From the NCBI RefSeq assembly GCF_006716445.1, contig NZ_VFPA01000003.1:1240001-1304000 (forward strand): 64,000 bases of DNA, given 5' to 3'. The position numbers and the translations under genes were made by a program. The notes beneath the pieces were generated by a model, which worked only from the letters and a program-made list of their open reading frames with translations, had not been told where the DNA came from and made no database searches. The DNA is from Pseudonocardia kunmingensis (GTDB taxonomy: Bacteria > Actinomycetota > Actinomycetes > Mycobacteriales > Pseudonocardiaceae). How positions within the stretch are numbered: the first letter of the stretch is position 1; every line of letters begins with the position of its first letter. Shown here in pieces: positions 9,050 to 17,367 of this stretch.

Positions 9050-10060
9050 CTACCCCTGCGCCGGCACGTGCTCGGCGAACCTCGCGTCCACGTACTGCTC
9101 CGGCGGGACGGGGCTGTCGTACTCCAGGGCGCCGACCTGCATCCAGATCCGCTCCATCGTGCTCAGCTGCTCGGGCAGCGGGGCGAGGTCGGGCAGCCAC
9201 GCGTACAGCGGCACGGCCGCGACCTGCTCGGGGGTCTGGTCGGTGGCCTCGCCGATGATCGTCAGGTTCTCCTGCGAGTAGCGGGCGTCGCCCTGCAGGT
9301 CCCGCGCGCCGCGGGCCAGCGCGTCGAAGAACGGCTGCGCGACCGGCGACCCCACGAACTGCCCGCCGTAGAGGATCCCCGTGCCGGAGGTGCCCTCCGG
9401 GGCGGCCCACATCTTCACCGCGGTGCCGTCGTCCACGGCCAGGTTCCAGAACGGTGCGGAGACGAACGCGGCGTCGATGCCGCCCGTCTGCAGGCCGGTC
9501 GGGATGTCGGGGCTGCTGAGCTGGACGAACTCGACGTCGTTGATCGTCAGGCCCGCCTGCTCCAGCGCCAGGCCGGTGAAGAACGCCGCCGTCGCCCCCG
9601 CCCCGCCGAGCGCGCCGACCTTGCGGCCCTTCAGGTCGGCGACCGAGGTGACCGACCCGTCGTCGACGAGCGCCTTGCGCACGACCAGCGCCGAGGCGGG
9701 CTGGTCGGTGTCGGCGTCGGCCACCCCCATGGATCCGACGACCTTGACGTCCAGGCCCGACTCGATCGCGCTGAACATCCCGGCGGAGAACCCCGCGAGG
9801 ACCGCGTCCAGCTTGCCGCCGGCCGCGAGCGGGATCGCCTCCTGCCCGGACTTGACGTTCTGCACGTTCACCGTGAGGCCGGCCTCGGTGAAGTAGCCCT
9901 TCGCCTGGGCCACGTAGAGCGGCGCGAAGATGGGCAGCTGCACGACGCCGACGTCCACCGTCCGGTCGTCCCCGCCGCCGGCCTCGCCGCCGCCTGCCCC
10001 GCACGCGGCCACGCCCAGCGCGGCCAGCAGGGCCGCCGCCAGCGTCGCGACTCTCCTCAT
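9050..10060 (-). CDS. ABC transporter substrate-binding lipoprotein, SsuA/TauA/NrtA-like
   Basis: This 336-residue extracellular binding protein has a signal peptide ending in the lipobox GVAAC (lipidated Cys20). After it comes the SsuA/THI5-like core: VGVVQLPIFAPLYVAQAKGYF at the start of domain 1, DLKGRKVGALGG, and a domain 2 containing DAAFVSAPFWNLA. Such proteins bind sulfonates, taurine, nitrate or thiamin precursors; the ligand cannot be chosen here. The ATG at 10060 overlaps the stop of the permease by 4 nt, making it the third gene of the operon. Confidence 0.9.
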   Translation of the reverse strand: MRRVATLAAALLAALGVAACGAGGGEAGGGDDRTVDVGVVQLPIFAPLYVAQAKGYFTEAGLTVNVQNVKSGQEAIPLAAGGKLDAVLAGFSAGMFSAIESGLDVKVVGSMGVADADTDQPASALVVRKALVDDGSVTSVADLKGRKVGALGGAGATAAFFTGLALEQAGLTINDVEFVQLSSPDIPTGLQTGGIDAAFVSAPFWNLAVDDGTAVKMWAAPEGTSGTGILYGGQFVGSPVAQPFFDALARGARDLQGDARYSQENLTIIGEATDQTPEQVAAVPLYAWLPDLAPLPEQLSTMERIWMQVGALEYDSPVPPEQYVDARFAEHVPAQG

Positions 10061-10905
10061 GGTTTCCTCCTCAAGCGTCGTGGGCCACCCGCGTGCCGCC
10101 ACGGCAGCAGCGCCCGCTCCAGCACGATGACCAGGCCCGTGACCAGCGCCCCGATGAGCGACACGGTGATCAGCCCGACGAACATGGTCGCGGGCTGGAA
10201 CAGCTGCCACGAGTTCCAGATCAGGTAGCCCAGGCCGTCGTTCGAGGCCACGAACTCCACGGCGGTCACCACGATCACGGCCATCCCCGCGGAGACCCGC
10301 AGACCGGTGACGATCGACGGGGTCGCACCCGGCAGCAGGACGTGGCGGAAGAGCTTCCAGCCGGTGGCCCGGTAGGCGCGGGCGGCCTCCAGGACGCGGG
10401 CGTCGATCTGCACGATGCCGGCGAGCGTGTTGATCTGGACCACGAAGAAGACCGAGATCGCCACCGACAGCACCTTCGGCGTCTCGGTGAGGCCGAAGAT
10501 CAGCAGCAGCAGCGGGAGGATCGCGATCTTCGGCAGGGCGTAGAGGGCCGTGAACGTCGGGCCCAGCGCCGCGCGGGCCGGCCGCCACACGCCCATCACC
10601 AGCCCGACGGCGACGCCGGCGACGGCCCCCAGCACGAGGCCGGCCGTCAGCCGGGCCACCGTGGCGCCGACGTGCCCCCACAGCTCGCCGTCGACGAGCA
10701 TCTCCACCGCCCGGGCGAGGATCTGCGACGGCGGGGTGAACAGCCGCTCGTCCAGCGCGCCGGTGAGGGCCGCGACCTCCCACGCCAGCAGCAGGACCAC
10801 CGGTGTGAGGACGGCGAGGGCCAGGTCGCGGACCTGCAGCCGCCGGTGCCGCCGGTACTCCCGCTCGACGGCGGCGTCCGCGGGCGTGCCCACCGGCGGT
10901 GTCAC
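10057..10905 (-). CDS. ABC transporter permease, SsuC/TauC-like
   Basis: This 282-residue permease has about six membrane helices and an EAA-type loop (LEAARAYRATGWKLFRHVLL), typical of sulfonate/nitrate importers. It overlaps the ATPase gene upstream and the binding-protein gene downstream by 4 nt each, so the three subunits are translationally coupled. Confidence 0.92.
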   Translation of the reverse strand: MTPPVGTPADAAVEREYRRHRRLQVRDLALAVLTPVVLLLAWEVAALTGALDERLFTPPSQILARAVEMLVDGELWGHVGATVARLTAGLVLGAVAGVAVGLVMGVWRPARAALGPTFTALYALPKIAILPLLLLIFGLTETPKVLSVAISVFFVVQINTLAGIVQIDARVLEAARAYRATGWKLFRHVLLPGATPSIVTGLRVSAGMAVIVVTAVEFVASNDGLGYLIWNSWQLFQPATMFVGLITVSLIGALVTGLVIVLERALLPWRHAGGPRRLRRKP

Positions 10906-11699
10906 GAGAACCTCATCGAGGCCTGCACCTCGTCGCGCAACGACTCCCAGATCCCCTGCCGCATCGACGCGAACTCCGGCGCGGCCTCGACCTCGACGCT
11001 GCGCGGCCTGCCGAACGGGACGTCGAGGACCTCCTTGATCCGCCCCGGCCGCGCCGACATGACCACGACCCGGTCACCCAGCAGCAGGGCTTCCTCGATC
11101 GCGTGGGTCACCAGCACCACGGTCTTGCGCTCGGCCTCCCAGAGCGTGACGAGCTGCTCCTGCATGAGGATCCGGGTCTGGGCGTCGAGCGCGCCCAGCG
11201 GCTCGTCCATCAGCAGCGACGGCGAGCCGGTGGCGAACGCGCGGGCGATCGCGATCCGCTGGCGCATCCCGCCGGAGAGCTGGTGGGGGTAGGCGGACTC
11301 GAAGCCGGTCAGCCCGACCTCGCCGATCCAGTGCCGGGCGTGCTCCTCCCGCTCCCGCTTCCCCACCGAGGCCATCTGCTCGCCGAACGCGACGTTCTGC
11401 AGGACCGTGAACCACGGGAACACGCCGTGCTCCTGGAACACGAACGCGGACCGGGGCACCCGCCCTGCGGGCAGGTGGTTGTGCACCTGCCCGACCGTCG
11501 GCGTCTCCAGCTCGCCCAGGATGCGCAGCAGCGTCGACTTCCCGCACCCCGACGGTCCGACGATGCAGGTGAACGACCCGGAGGACAGGCGAAGCGAGAC
11601 GTCGTCGAGCGCCTGCACGCGCGTCGCGCCGACGAACACCTTCGAGACGCCGTCGACGACGAAGGCCTCGGGGGAGGCCGCGGGTGGCACTGCGGTCAT
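10902..11699 (-). CDS. ABC transporter ATP-binding protein, SsuB/TauB-like
   Basis: This is a 265-residue ATPase with Walker A GPSGCGKST, Q-loop region FVFQEHGVFPW, signature LSGGMRQRIAIARAF, Walker B LLMDEPLGALD and switch His in LVTHAIEEAL. These motifs match the nitrate/sulfonate/taurine importer subfamily. It is first in a three-gene operon with the permease and binding protein. The divergent flippase starts 262 bp away. Confidence 0.93.
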   Translation of the reverse strand: MTAVPPAASPEAFVVDGVSKVFVGATRVQALDDVSLRLSSGSFTCIVGPSGCGKSTLLRILGELETPTVGQVHNHLPAGRVPRSAFVFQEHGVFPWFTVLQNVAFGEQMASVGKREREEHARHWIGEVGLTGFESAYPHQLSGGMRQRIAIARAFATGSPSLLMDEPLGALDAQTRILMQEQLVTLWEAERKTVVLVTHAIEEALLLGDRVVVMSARPGRIKEVLDVPFGRPRSVEVEAAPEFASMRQGIWESLRDEVQASMRFS

Positions 11700-11819
11700 G
11701 CGGCGGTCCTGTTCGCGTTCGGGTCAGCGGTACTGCGGGAACGGTGCAGGACGTTGCCACAGCCGTTCCGGGTCACGAGCAGCAGGCCTGGCGCATGGGC
11801 CCGCATCGGTCGGACGAGC

Positions 11820-11852
11820 GCACTGTCGTCCCGCTCCATCGAACGAAAGTGC
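11820..11852. repeat. Inverted repeat containing ACGAAAGTGC
   Basis: GCACTGTCGT (11820-11829) and ACGAAAGTGC (11843-11852) form a 10-bp stem with one mismatch. The same GACGAAAGTGCC arm recurs in the hairpin at 42839-42877. Here it lies between divergent genes, so it is not at a 3' end. It may be a dispersed intergenic repeat. Confidence 0.4.
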
Positions 11853-11933
11853 CCCTCCTAGGTGCTGGGCGCCGCGATAGCTCGATCACAGGCACCACCC
11901 GGACCCGGCCCGATCCTCTAAGGTCTCGCCGAC

Positions 11934-11950
11934 TAAGGGTAGCCAAACCT
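11934..11950. promoter_or_regulatory. Possible IdeR/DtxR-type iron box
   Basis: The 17 bases from 11934 match 14 positions of the consensus TTAGGTTAGCCTAACCT, counting by hand. It ends 1 nt before the Shine-Dalgarno of the flippase gene. If real, it would link the flippase to iron; chance is a serious alternative. Confidence 0.25.
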
Positions 11951-11961
11951 CAGGAGGCGGC

Positions 11962-13311
11962 GTGGGGCATCGACCGGCCGACCCCCGGACGGAACCGCTC
12001 CCCGTCGAACCGGCCGCCGGTGGCGCCGGGGACGGGCTCGCACTGGCGATCGGTTCCGGGCTGGGTGCGGTCGCCGGCCTGGCCGGTTGGCTGATCGCGA
12101 CGCGGGTGCTCCCGCAGGCCGAGGTGGGTCGGGCCGCCGCCGTCGTCTCCGCGTTCATCCTGGTGGCCGGGATCGCGCAGCTGAACCTGGGCCTGGCGCT
12201 CCTGCGCTGGCTCCCGGTCGCCGGCCGATACGCCCCGCGCCTGGTGTGGCGCAGCCACGGCGTGGTCGTCCCGCTGGCGGGCCTCGCCGGACTGTGCTGC
12301 GCGCTCGCGGTGCCCGAGCTGGCCCGCACGGCCGCCGGTGGCGGCCCGCTCGCAACGGGTGCCGCGGTCTTCGCGCTCGCCGCGGCGGGCTGGGGGATCT
12401 TCGTCGTGCACGACTTCGTGCTCGTCGCGATCGGCAGGGCGTGGTGGACCGTCTGGCGCAACGGCCTGTTCGCGCTGGTGCGCATCGCCCTGCTGGTGGT
12501 GCTGGGCACCGCGCTCGGCGCCCAGGGGCTGGTGCTGTCCTGGGCCGCACCGATCGTCGTGTGGATCGCGGTCGGCGCGCTCGTGCTGGTGGGTGCGCTG
12601 CGCCGGTTCGCCGCGCGCACGGGCGGCGGGACCGTCCCCTCCCGGTCGGAGGTGCTGCGTTTCCTGGGCCCCACCTGGGCCGCTCAGATCGGCAACACAT
12701 TGCTGCTCAACCAGGTCCCGCTGCTGGTGATCCTGCGTTTCGGGCCGGAACCGGGCGCGGCCTTCTTCGTCGCATGGCAGGCCGCCGTCGTGCTCGACAC
12801 CGCCGCGACCTTCTTCACCCACTCCCTGTCGGCCCGCTGGGCCCGCGCCCCGCACCGGGCGGGCGAGCTGGCCGCGGCGTGCCGCCGGCACCTGTTGCTG
12901 GTCTTCCTGCCGCTGCTGGCGCTCGCCGCGCTGCTCGCCGGGCCGGGCTTGGCGGTCTTCGGGCCCGGCTACGCCGCGGCGGCCGACGTGCTGCGCCTGC
13001 TGGTGCTCGGCCAGGCGTTCCGGCTCGTCGTCGTGCACGAGCTCGGCGTGCGCACGGCCGCGGGTCGCGGCCTCGCCTACGCCCGGCTGCACCTGGTGAG
13101 CACGCTGCTGGTCCTCGGCGCCGTCGTGCTGGTCCCGGTGCCGGCGCCGCAGGCCGGGGTCGCGTCCCTCCTGCCCGTGGCCTGCGCGTACGTCGCGGTG
13201 CAGGCGGGGTGCGCGCTGCACGTGGCGCTCGCCGGCGTGGTGGAGCGCCGCCGCGCCGGGGAACCGCCGACCGCGCCCCTCGCGATCACCCGGCGCGCCC
13301 GCCAGGGGTAG
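11962..13311 (+). CDS. Polysaccharide flippase-like integral membrane protein (MATE/Wzx superfamily)
   Basis: This 449-residue protein is almost wholly hydrophobic, with 12-14 predicted helices. The opening segment (GLGAVAGLAGWLIATRVLP, then EVGRAAAVVSAFI) is characteristic of oligosaccharide flippases and related exporters in actinobacteria. GTG 11962 has AGGAGG (11952-11957) upstream. It may move a lipid-linked glycan across the membrane. No glycosyltransferases are adjacent, but the next gene is a membrane sulfatase-like enzyme, so an envelope role is plausible. Confidence 0.8.
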   Translation: MGHRPADPRTEPLPVEPAAGGAGDGLALAIGSGLGAVAGLAGWLIATRVLPQAEVGRAAAVVSAFILVAGIAQLNLGLALLRWLPVAGRYAPRLVWRSHGVVVPLAGLAGLCCALAVPELARTAAGGGPLATGAAVFALAAAGWGIFVVHDFVLVAIGRAWWTVWRNGLFALVRIALLVVLGTALGAQGLVLSWAAPIVVWIAVGALVLVGALRRFAARTGGGTVPSRSEVLRFLGPTWAAQIGNTLLLNQVPLLVILRFGPEPGAAFFVAWQAAVVLDTAATFFTHSLSARWARAPHRAGELAAACRRHLLLVFLPLLALAALLAGPGLAVFGPGYAAAADVLRLLVLGQAFRLVVVHELGVRTAAGRGLAYARLHLVSTLLVLGAVVLVPVPAPQAGVASLLPVACAYVAVQAGCALHVALAGVVERRRAGEPPTAPLAITRRARQG

Positions 13312-13588
13312 CGCGGCGCCGGTGTCGATCCGGCGCCCTCCCGGACCGGCCTCGTGACGACGACGGCCGGCATCGCGTGGGTGGCGCTCGTGGCCCGCCC
13401 CGGCATGCCCTACGCCGAGCTCGTCGCGCCGTTCCTGAGGACCGGTACCGCACCGACGTGCCCACCCGGGTCTCCGCGGCCACCAAGGACCTCGAGCTAC
13501 GGCGGTTCACACCGCGCGGCTGAACCCTTCGCCGCTCGCCCGCGTGTTCCGAGAGTGCCGGCGATCCGTCCCCCGAGGAGCGCACCCG
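13312..13588. other. Spacer between flippase and sulfatase genes
   Basis: No intact gene is visible. Two short frames on the plus strand, about 13354-13437 (ending near MPYAELVAPFLR) and 13438-13523 (YRTDVPTRVSAATKDLELRRF), read like one coding sequence in two frames and may be a worn-down 3' gene fragment. I could not assign a family. Confidence 0.3.
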
Positions 13589-13639
13589 ATGACCCGTCCC
13601 GACCTGCGCGGCCGTCGCGATCCGGGAGCCGGGTGCTGA
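13589..13639 (+). CDS. Sixteen-codon uORF overlapping the sulfatase start
   Basis: ATG 13589 has a good Shine-Dalgarno (GAGGAG, 13575-13580) and encodes MTRPDLRGRRDPGAGC before TGA at 13637-13639. The stop overlaps the GTG (13633) of the sulfatase frame. It may be a coupling uORF. Alternatively it is the true N-terminus, cut off by a one-base frameshift, because a basic cytoplasmic start would suit the membrane protein. Confidence 0.4.
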   Translation: MTRPDLRGRRDPGAGC

Positions 13640-15243
13640 CGGCACTGGCGTTCCTGCTCGTGCTCGGGGCGCTCGTCGCGCCGACCGCACCCGCCGCGCT
13701 CACGCCGGCCGCGTTCGCGCGCATCCCGGTGGAGGGGCTCGTCGGCGCCGCCGTCCTGCTCGTCCTGCCGGACCGGGCGCGACGGCCGGCGGCCGTGCTC
13801 GCCGGGGCGTCGCTCGGGCTGCTGGCGGTCCTGAAGATCCTCGACGCCGGCTTCTCCTCGGTGCTCGCGCGCTCGTTCGACCCGCTGGTCGACTGGGCCC
13901 TGCTCGGCGCGGGCCTGGAGTTCCTGACGAGCTCGGTGGGCCGGGCGGGCGCGATCGCCGCGGTGGTCGCCGCGGTCGTGCTGGCCGCCGCCCTGGTCGT
14001 CCTCACGGCGCTGTCGGTGCGGCGCCTGGCACGCCTCGCCGGCCGGCACCGGGCGCCCACGGCCCGGGCGGTCGCGGCGCTCACGCCCGTCTGGGTCGCC
14101 TGCGCGGTGCTGGGCACGCAGATCGTCCCCGGCGTGCCGGTGGCGTCCGGGAGCACGGCCGCCCTCGTGCGCGACCACGCGGTGCAAGCCCGCGACGGTG
14201 TGGCGCAGCGGCGCGCGTTCGCGGCGGCCGTCGCCACCGATCCCCTGCACGACGTGCCGGCCGACGAGCTGCTGACCGGGCTGCGCGGCAAGGACGTGGT
14301 CGTCGCGTTCGTCGAGAGCTACGGGCGCGACGCCGTCGAGGATCCCGCGTTCGCCCCGCAGGTCGGCGCGGTGCTCGCGGAGGGCGACCGTACGCTCGCC
14401 GCCGCCGGGTTCGCCTCCCGCAGCGGCTTCCTCACCTCCTCGACGACGGGCGGCGGCAGCTGGCTGGCGCACGCCACGTTCCTGTCCGGGCTGTGGGTCG
14501 ACGACGAGCACCGCCACGACGCACTGGTGGGGAGCGAGCGCCGCACCCTCACCGGTGCCTTCCGCCGGGCGGGCTGGCGGACGGCCGCCGTCATGCCGGG
14601 CACCACCGGCGAGTGGCCCGAGGCGGCGTTCTACGGCTACGACGAGGTCTACGACTGGCCCCGGCTCGGGTACCGCGGTCCGGACCTGGGCTGGGCCACG
14701 GTGCCCGACCAGTACACCCTCGCCGCGTTCGAGCGCGCCGAGCACGGCCGGGCCGACCGGCCACCGCTGATGGCCGAGATCGCGCTCGTGTCCAGCCACG
14801 CGCCCTGGCCGCTGATCCCCCGCCTCCTCGACTGGGACGCCGTCGGCGACGGCTCGGTCTTCCACGCGATGACCACCGGCGAGCCGCGTGACGCGGTCTG
14901 GGCGAAGGGCCCCGACGAGGTCCGCGCCACCTACCGCCGCTCGATCGAGTACTCCCTGCGGAGCCTCGTGTCCTGGGTGGAGACCTACGGCGACGACGAC
15001 CTCGTGCTCGTCCTGCTGGGCGACCACCAGCCCCTCCCCTCCGTCACCGGCGAGGGCGCGAGCCGGGACGTCCCGATCTCGATCGTGGCCCGGGACCCGG
15101 CCGTGCTGGACCGCATCGCGGGCTGGGGCTGGCACGCGGGCCTGCAGCCCGTCCCGCAGGCGCCGGTGTGGCCGATGGACGCCTTCCGCGACCGGTTCCT
15201 TCGGACGTTCACCAACCCCGAGGGGCGTGGCCCGGCTCGTTGA
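13633..15243 (+). CDS. Membrane-anchored sulfatase/alkaline phosphatase superfamily protein (LtaS-like fold)
   Basis: This is about 536 residues from GTG 13633. The N-terminal part has four to five hydrophobic segments. The C-terminal catalytic domain is exposed and shows family motifs: DVVVAFVESYGRD, SSTTGGGSWLAH, VMPGTTGEWPEAAFYGYD and the metal site LLGDHQP. Related enzymes transfer phosphoglycerol or phosphoethanolamine, or hydrolyse sulfate esters on envelope glycans. The start is uncertain, since a short frame with a better ribosome site overlaps it. It follows a flippase and probably belongs to envelope biogenesis. Confidence 0.8.
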   Translation: MLTALAFLLVLGALVAPTAPAALTPAAFARIPVEGLVGAAVLLVLPDRARRPAAVLAGASLGLLAVLKILDAGFSSVLARSFDPLVDWALLGAGLEFLTSSVGRAGAIAAVVAAVVLAAALVVLTALSVRRLARLAGRHRAPTARAVAALTPVWVACAVLGTQIVPGVPVASGSTAALVRDHAVQARDGVAQRRAFAAAVATDPLHDVPADELLTGLRGKDVVVAFVESYGRDAVEDPAFAPQVGAVLAEGDRTLAAAGFASRSGFLTSSTTGGGSWLAHATFLSGLWVDDEHRHDALVGSERRTLTGAFRRAGWRTAAVMPGTTGEWPEAAFYGYDEVYDWPRLGYRGPDLGWATVPDQYTLAAFERAEHGRADRPPLMAEIALVSSHAPWPLIPRLLDWDAVGDGSVFHAMTTGEPRDAVWAKGPDEVRATYRRSIEYSLRSLVSWVETYGDDDLVLVLLGDHQPLPSVTGEGASRDVPISIVARDPAVLDRIAGWGWHAGLQPVPQAPVWPMDAFRDRFLRTFTNPEGRGPAR

Positions 15244-15267
15244 GGTGGCCATCCCTGCCGTCCAGGC

Positions 15268-16040
15268 TCAGATCGAGACGCCGCGTTCGACAAGCTCCGC
15301 CACGGAGGCAGCACATCCCCACGACAGGCTGACTCCGGCGCCTCCGTGGCCGTAGTTGTGAACGATCACCGCGCCTGCCGGTCCAAGCTCTGCGGTGAGG
15401 CGTATCGCGCTTCGCGTCGGTCGGAGCCCCACGCGGACCTCAAGGACCTCCACGTCCTTCAGGCGTGGCTCGACACGCGAACAGCGCTCGAGGATCTTAG
15501 TCGTGGCGACGGGATCCGGGTATCGGCTCCAGACATGGGGGTCTGCAGTTCCGCCAAACACGACGCGGTCTCCGTGCGGATAAATCGCGATGAGATCCAA
15601 GGAATCGCCGGTGTCGACCTCTACAAAGTCAGTCAGACCCGGGTTTCTGACCACAACGTGCTGGCCTCGGATCGGAAATACTTCCCTGTCGTCAACCAGT
15701 GCCCGCGCGCCGAGACCGGTACAATTGATGATCACCGGCGCTAGCCGTGAGGCATCGCCGAAGGAATCGACTCGCCCAATCGTGATATCGCCGCCGGCCA
15801 ACTCGAGGCGGCGCGCGAGGTAGGCGAGATGCGTCGGCATGTCAATCAGCGGCACCGTGTAATGATGACCATTCCGATACCCAGGAGGCAATTCGTCAGG
15901 AGCGCATCGGCGGACGTCAGGAATGAGCGCGAACCAGTCGGGCGGATCATGATCGGAATTTGAAACGTCGATCCCTGTGGCAAGGCGCACGCCGGTTCCC
16001 GACTCTCCGGCAAGGCCAGTAAGGATGTCCTTCCCCACAG
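15268..16040 (-). pseudogene. FAD-dependent D-amino-acid oxidase-like gene, 5' part deleted
   Basis: About 255 codons encode the C-terminal part of a DAO-family flavoenzyme: IINCTGLGARALVDD, IRGQHVVVRNP, LIAIYPHGDRVVFGG, VGLRPTRSAIRL and the FAD-contacting VIVHNYGHGGAGVSLSWG. The N-terminal nucleotide-binding GxGxxG motif, expected about 100 residues earlier, is absent. Upstream, near 16035, homology changes to a truncated transcription regulator on the same strand. A deletion has therefore joined two genes, and the product should not bind FAD. Confidence 0.75.
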
Positions 16041-16857
16041 CTTGCCGCCTGGAACGACAGGTCGGCGAGCACATGCGCAGCCATCGCTCGATATCCGGCA
16101 GCACCCGCGGCACGGAGGGCGGTGAAGAGGTAGCGCTGCGCGAGCCCGTGTTGACCGGCGTCCAACGCCATCCAGCCGGCGAGCTGGCCGAGTTCGGCAA
16201 GGCAAGCATGTAGTCGAGCCTCCACCTTGGCTGCGTGCCTCCGTTGCTGCAACACGACGGCAACGGCGCGGAACTGCGTACCCACGTAGGTCAGGTGCGC
16301 GCTGCCGCCTTGGGCGTCATCGAGGCGCTGAAGGTGCGGAATACTCTGTTCGATCTGCTCGAGAAGCGGATTCCCGAAGTGGCCACCCGCGATAGCCAAC
16401 CCCATCCGATCGAACTTGTCGGGGTCACAGCCCCCACCCACAGCGGTCGCCAATGCAGCACCGGTGACGGCCAGGAACCGTCGTCGATCCACAAGTCCGG
16501 AGCGTACCCAGTCTTCCAGGATCGCGCGCATTCCGATTGGCGACGAGGGAGACCCGAGGCCGGCATCGGCATGGATGATCATGGGCGACTCAGCCGCGCG
16601 CCCCTGCCAGAGTTCTTCGACGGTCACCGTGCGACCGAGTTCGCGACCTAGGACGTTCGCCACTAGGCAGGAATCGGCGGTCGAGGCAGGCCGCCGCTGT
16701 CGCGCCAATGGTAGGGCGCGCTCTCGGCGACGGTGCCGGCCCCGTGGAGACGGTTGACCTTGCGTGCGAGAGCCCGCGGCGACCAACCGAGCTCTGTCAA
16801 CAGCTCGGCCAGTACCTGGTTCCCATGCCTACGGACGCGGTGAACTTGGACGCGCAC
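16030..16857 (-). pseudogene. Actinobacterial helix-turn-helix/TPR-type regulator, frameshifted and 3'-truncated
   Basis: From a GTG at 16857 one frame encodes a helix-turn-helix region (NQVLAELLTELGWSPRALAR) and stops at a TAG near 16668. The sequence continues in another frame with LVANVLGRELGRTVTVEELW, RRFLAVTGAALATAVGGG and a helical TPR-like part up to AHVLADLSFQAASCG. This is the build of the XRE-like regulators common in actinomycetes. The end is lost at the junction with the oxidase fragment near 16035. Frameshift plus truncation makes it a pseudogene. Confidence 0.7.
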
Positions 16858-16919
16858 GACAACACACGAAACCACGGGCTGCCAACGTCGATGGGAGGGA
16901 TGGGGGTTTGAGCGACTGC

Positions 16920-17192
16920 ATGCCGGATTCACGATCCTCCACGGACCCTCCGAGAGGCTGCAGCTGTGTGCAGTCCCTCCATGCTGAAACGACCGAGAAG
17001 AACGAGCGGCCTGACCCGATCGAGGAAGCCGTGCGCTTCATCAGCGCGCAGGTCGGTGGTCCCGCTCGACTCCTTGCTGTGCACCACCGCCTGCAGGACG
17101 GCTCCTGCGCCGGTTGCAACACCCGCACACCGATCCGCTGGCCATGTACGGTCGCCGCGATCGCGACGTCGGCCGGCGGGCGTGGAAGCTGA
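16920..17192 (+). CDS. Small Cys-rich hypothetical protein
   Basis: ATG 16920 opens 90 codons. The C-terminal half (LLAVHHRLQDGSCAGCNTRT, then IRWPCTVAAIA) resembles short actinobacterial proteins of unknown role with a CxxC...WPC pattern, perhaps a small metal site. The N-terminal half is acidic and less telling. No clear Shine-Dalgarno is present at this start, and a GTG near 16965 is an alternative. It sits beside decayed genes, so it may itself be a remnant. Confidence 0.45.
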   Translation: MPDSRSSTDPPRGCSCVQSLHAETTEKNERPDPIEEAVRFISAQVGGPARLLAVHHRLQDGSCAGCNTRTPIRWPCTVAAIATSAGGRGS

Positions 17193-17367
17193 ATCGCGCG
17201 GGGTGCGCGCGGCGTCGGTTGCCTGCGAGATCGCCAACCCGTCCGGCGTCGGCGCAGGTGCCGGTGGCCTTCGGGCAGTCACGGTGCCCACCCACCTCGC
17301 GACCTCCGACCCGTGATCAGCGCTCGGGTCCTGTCCGGGCACCTGACTGCGTTCAGCTGAACGCGGA

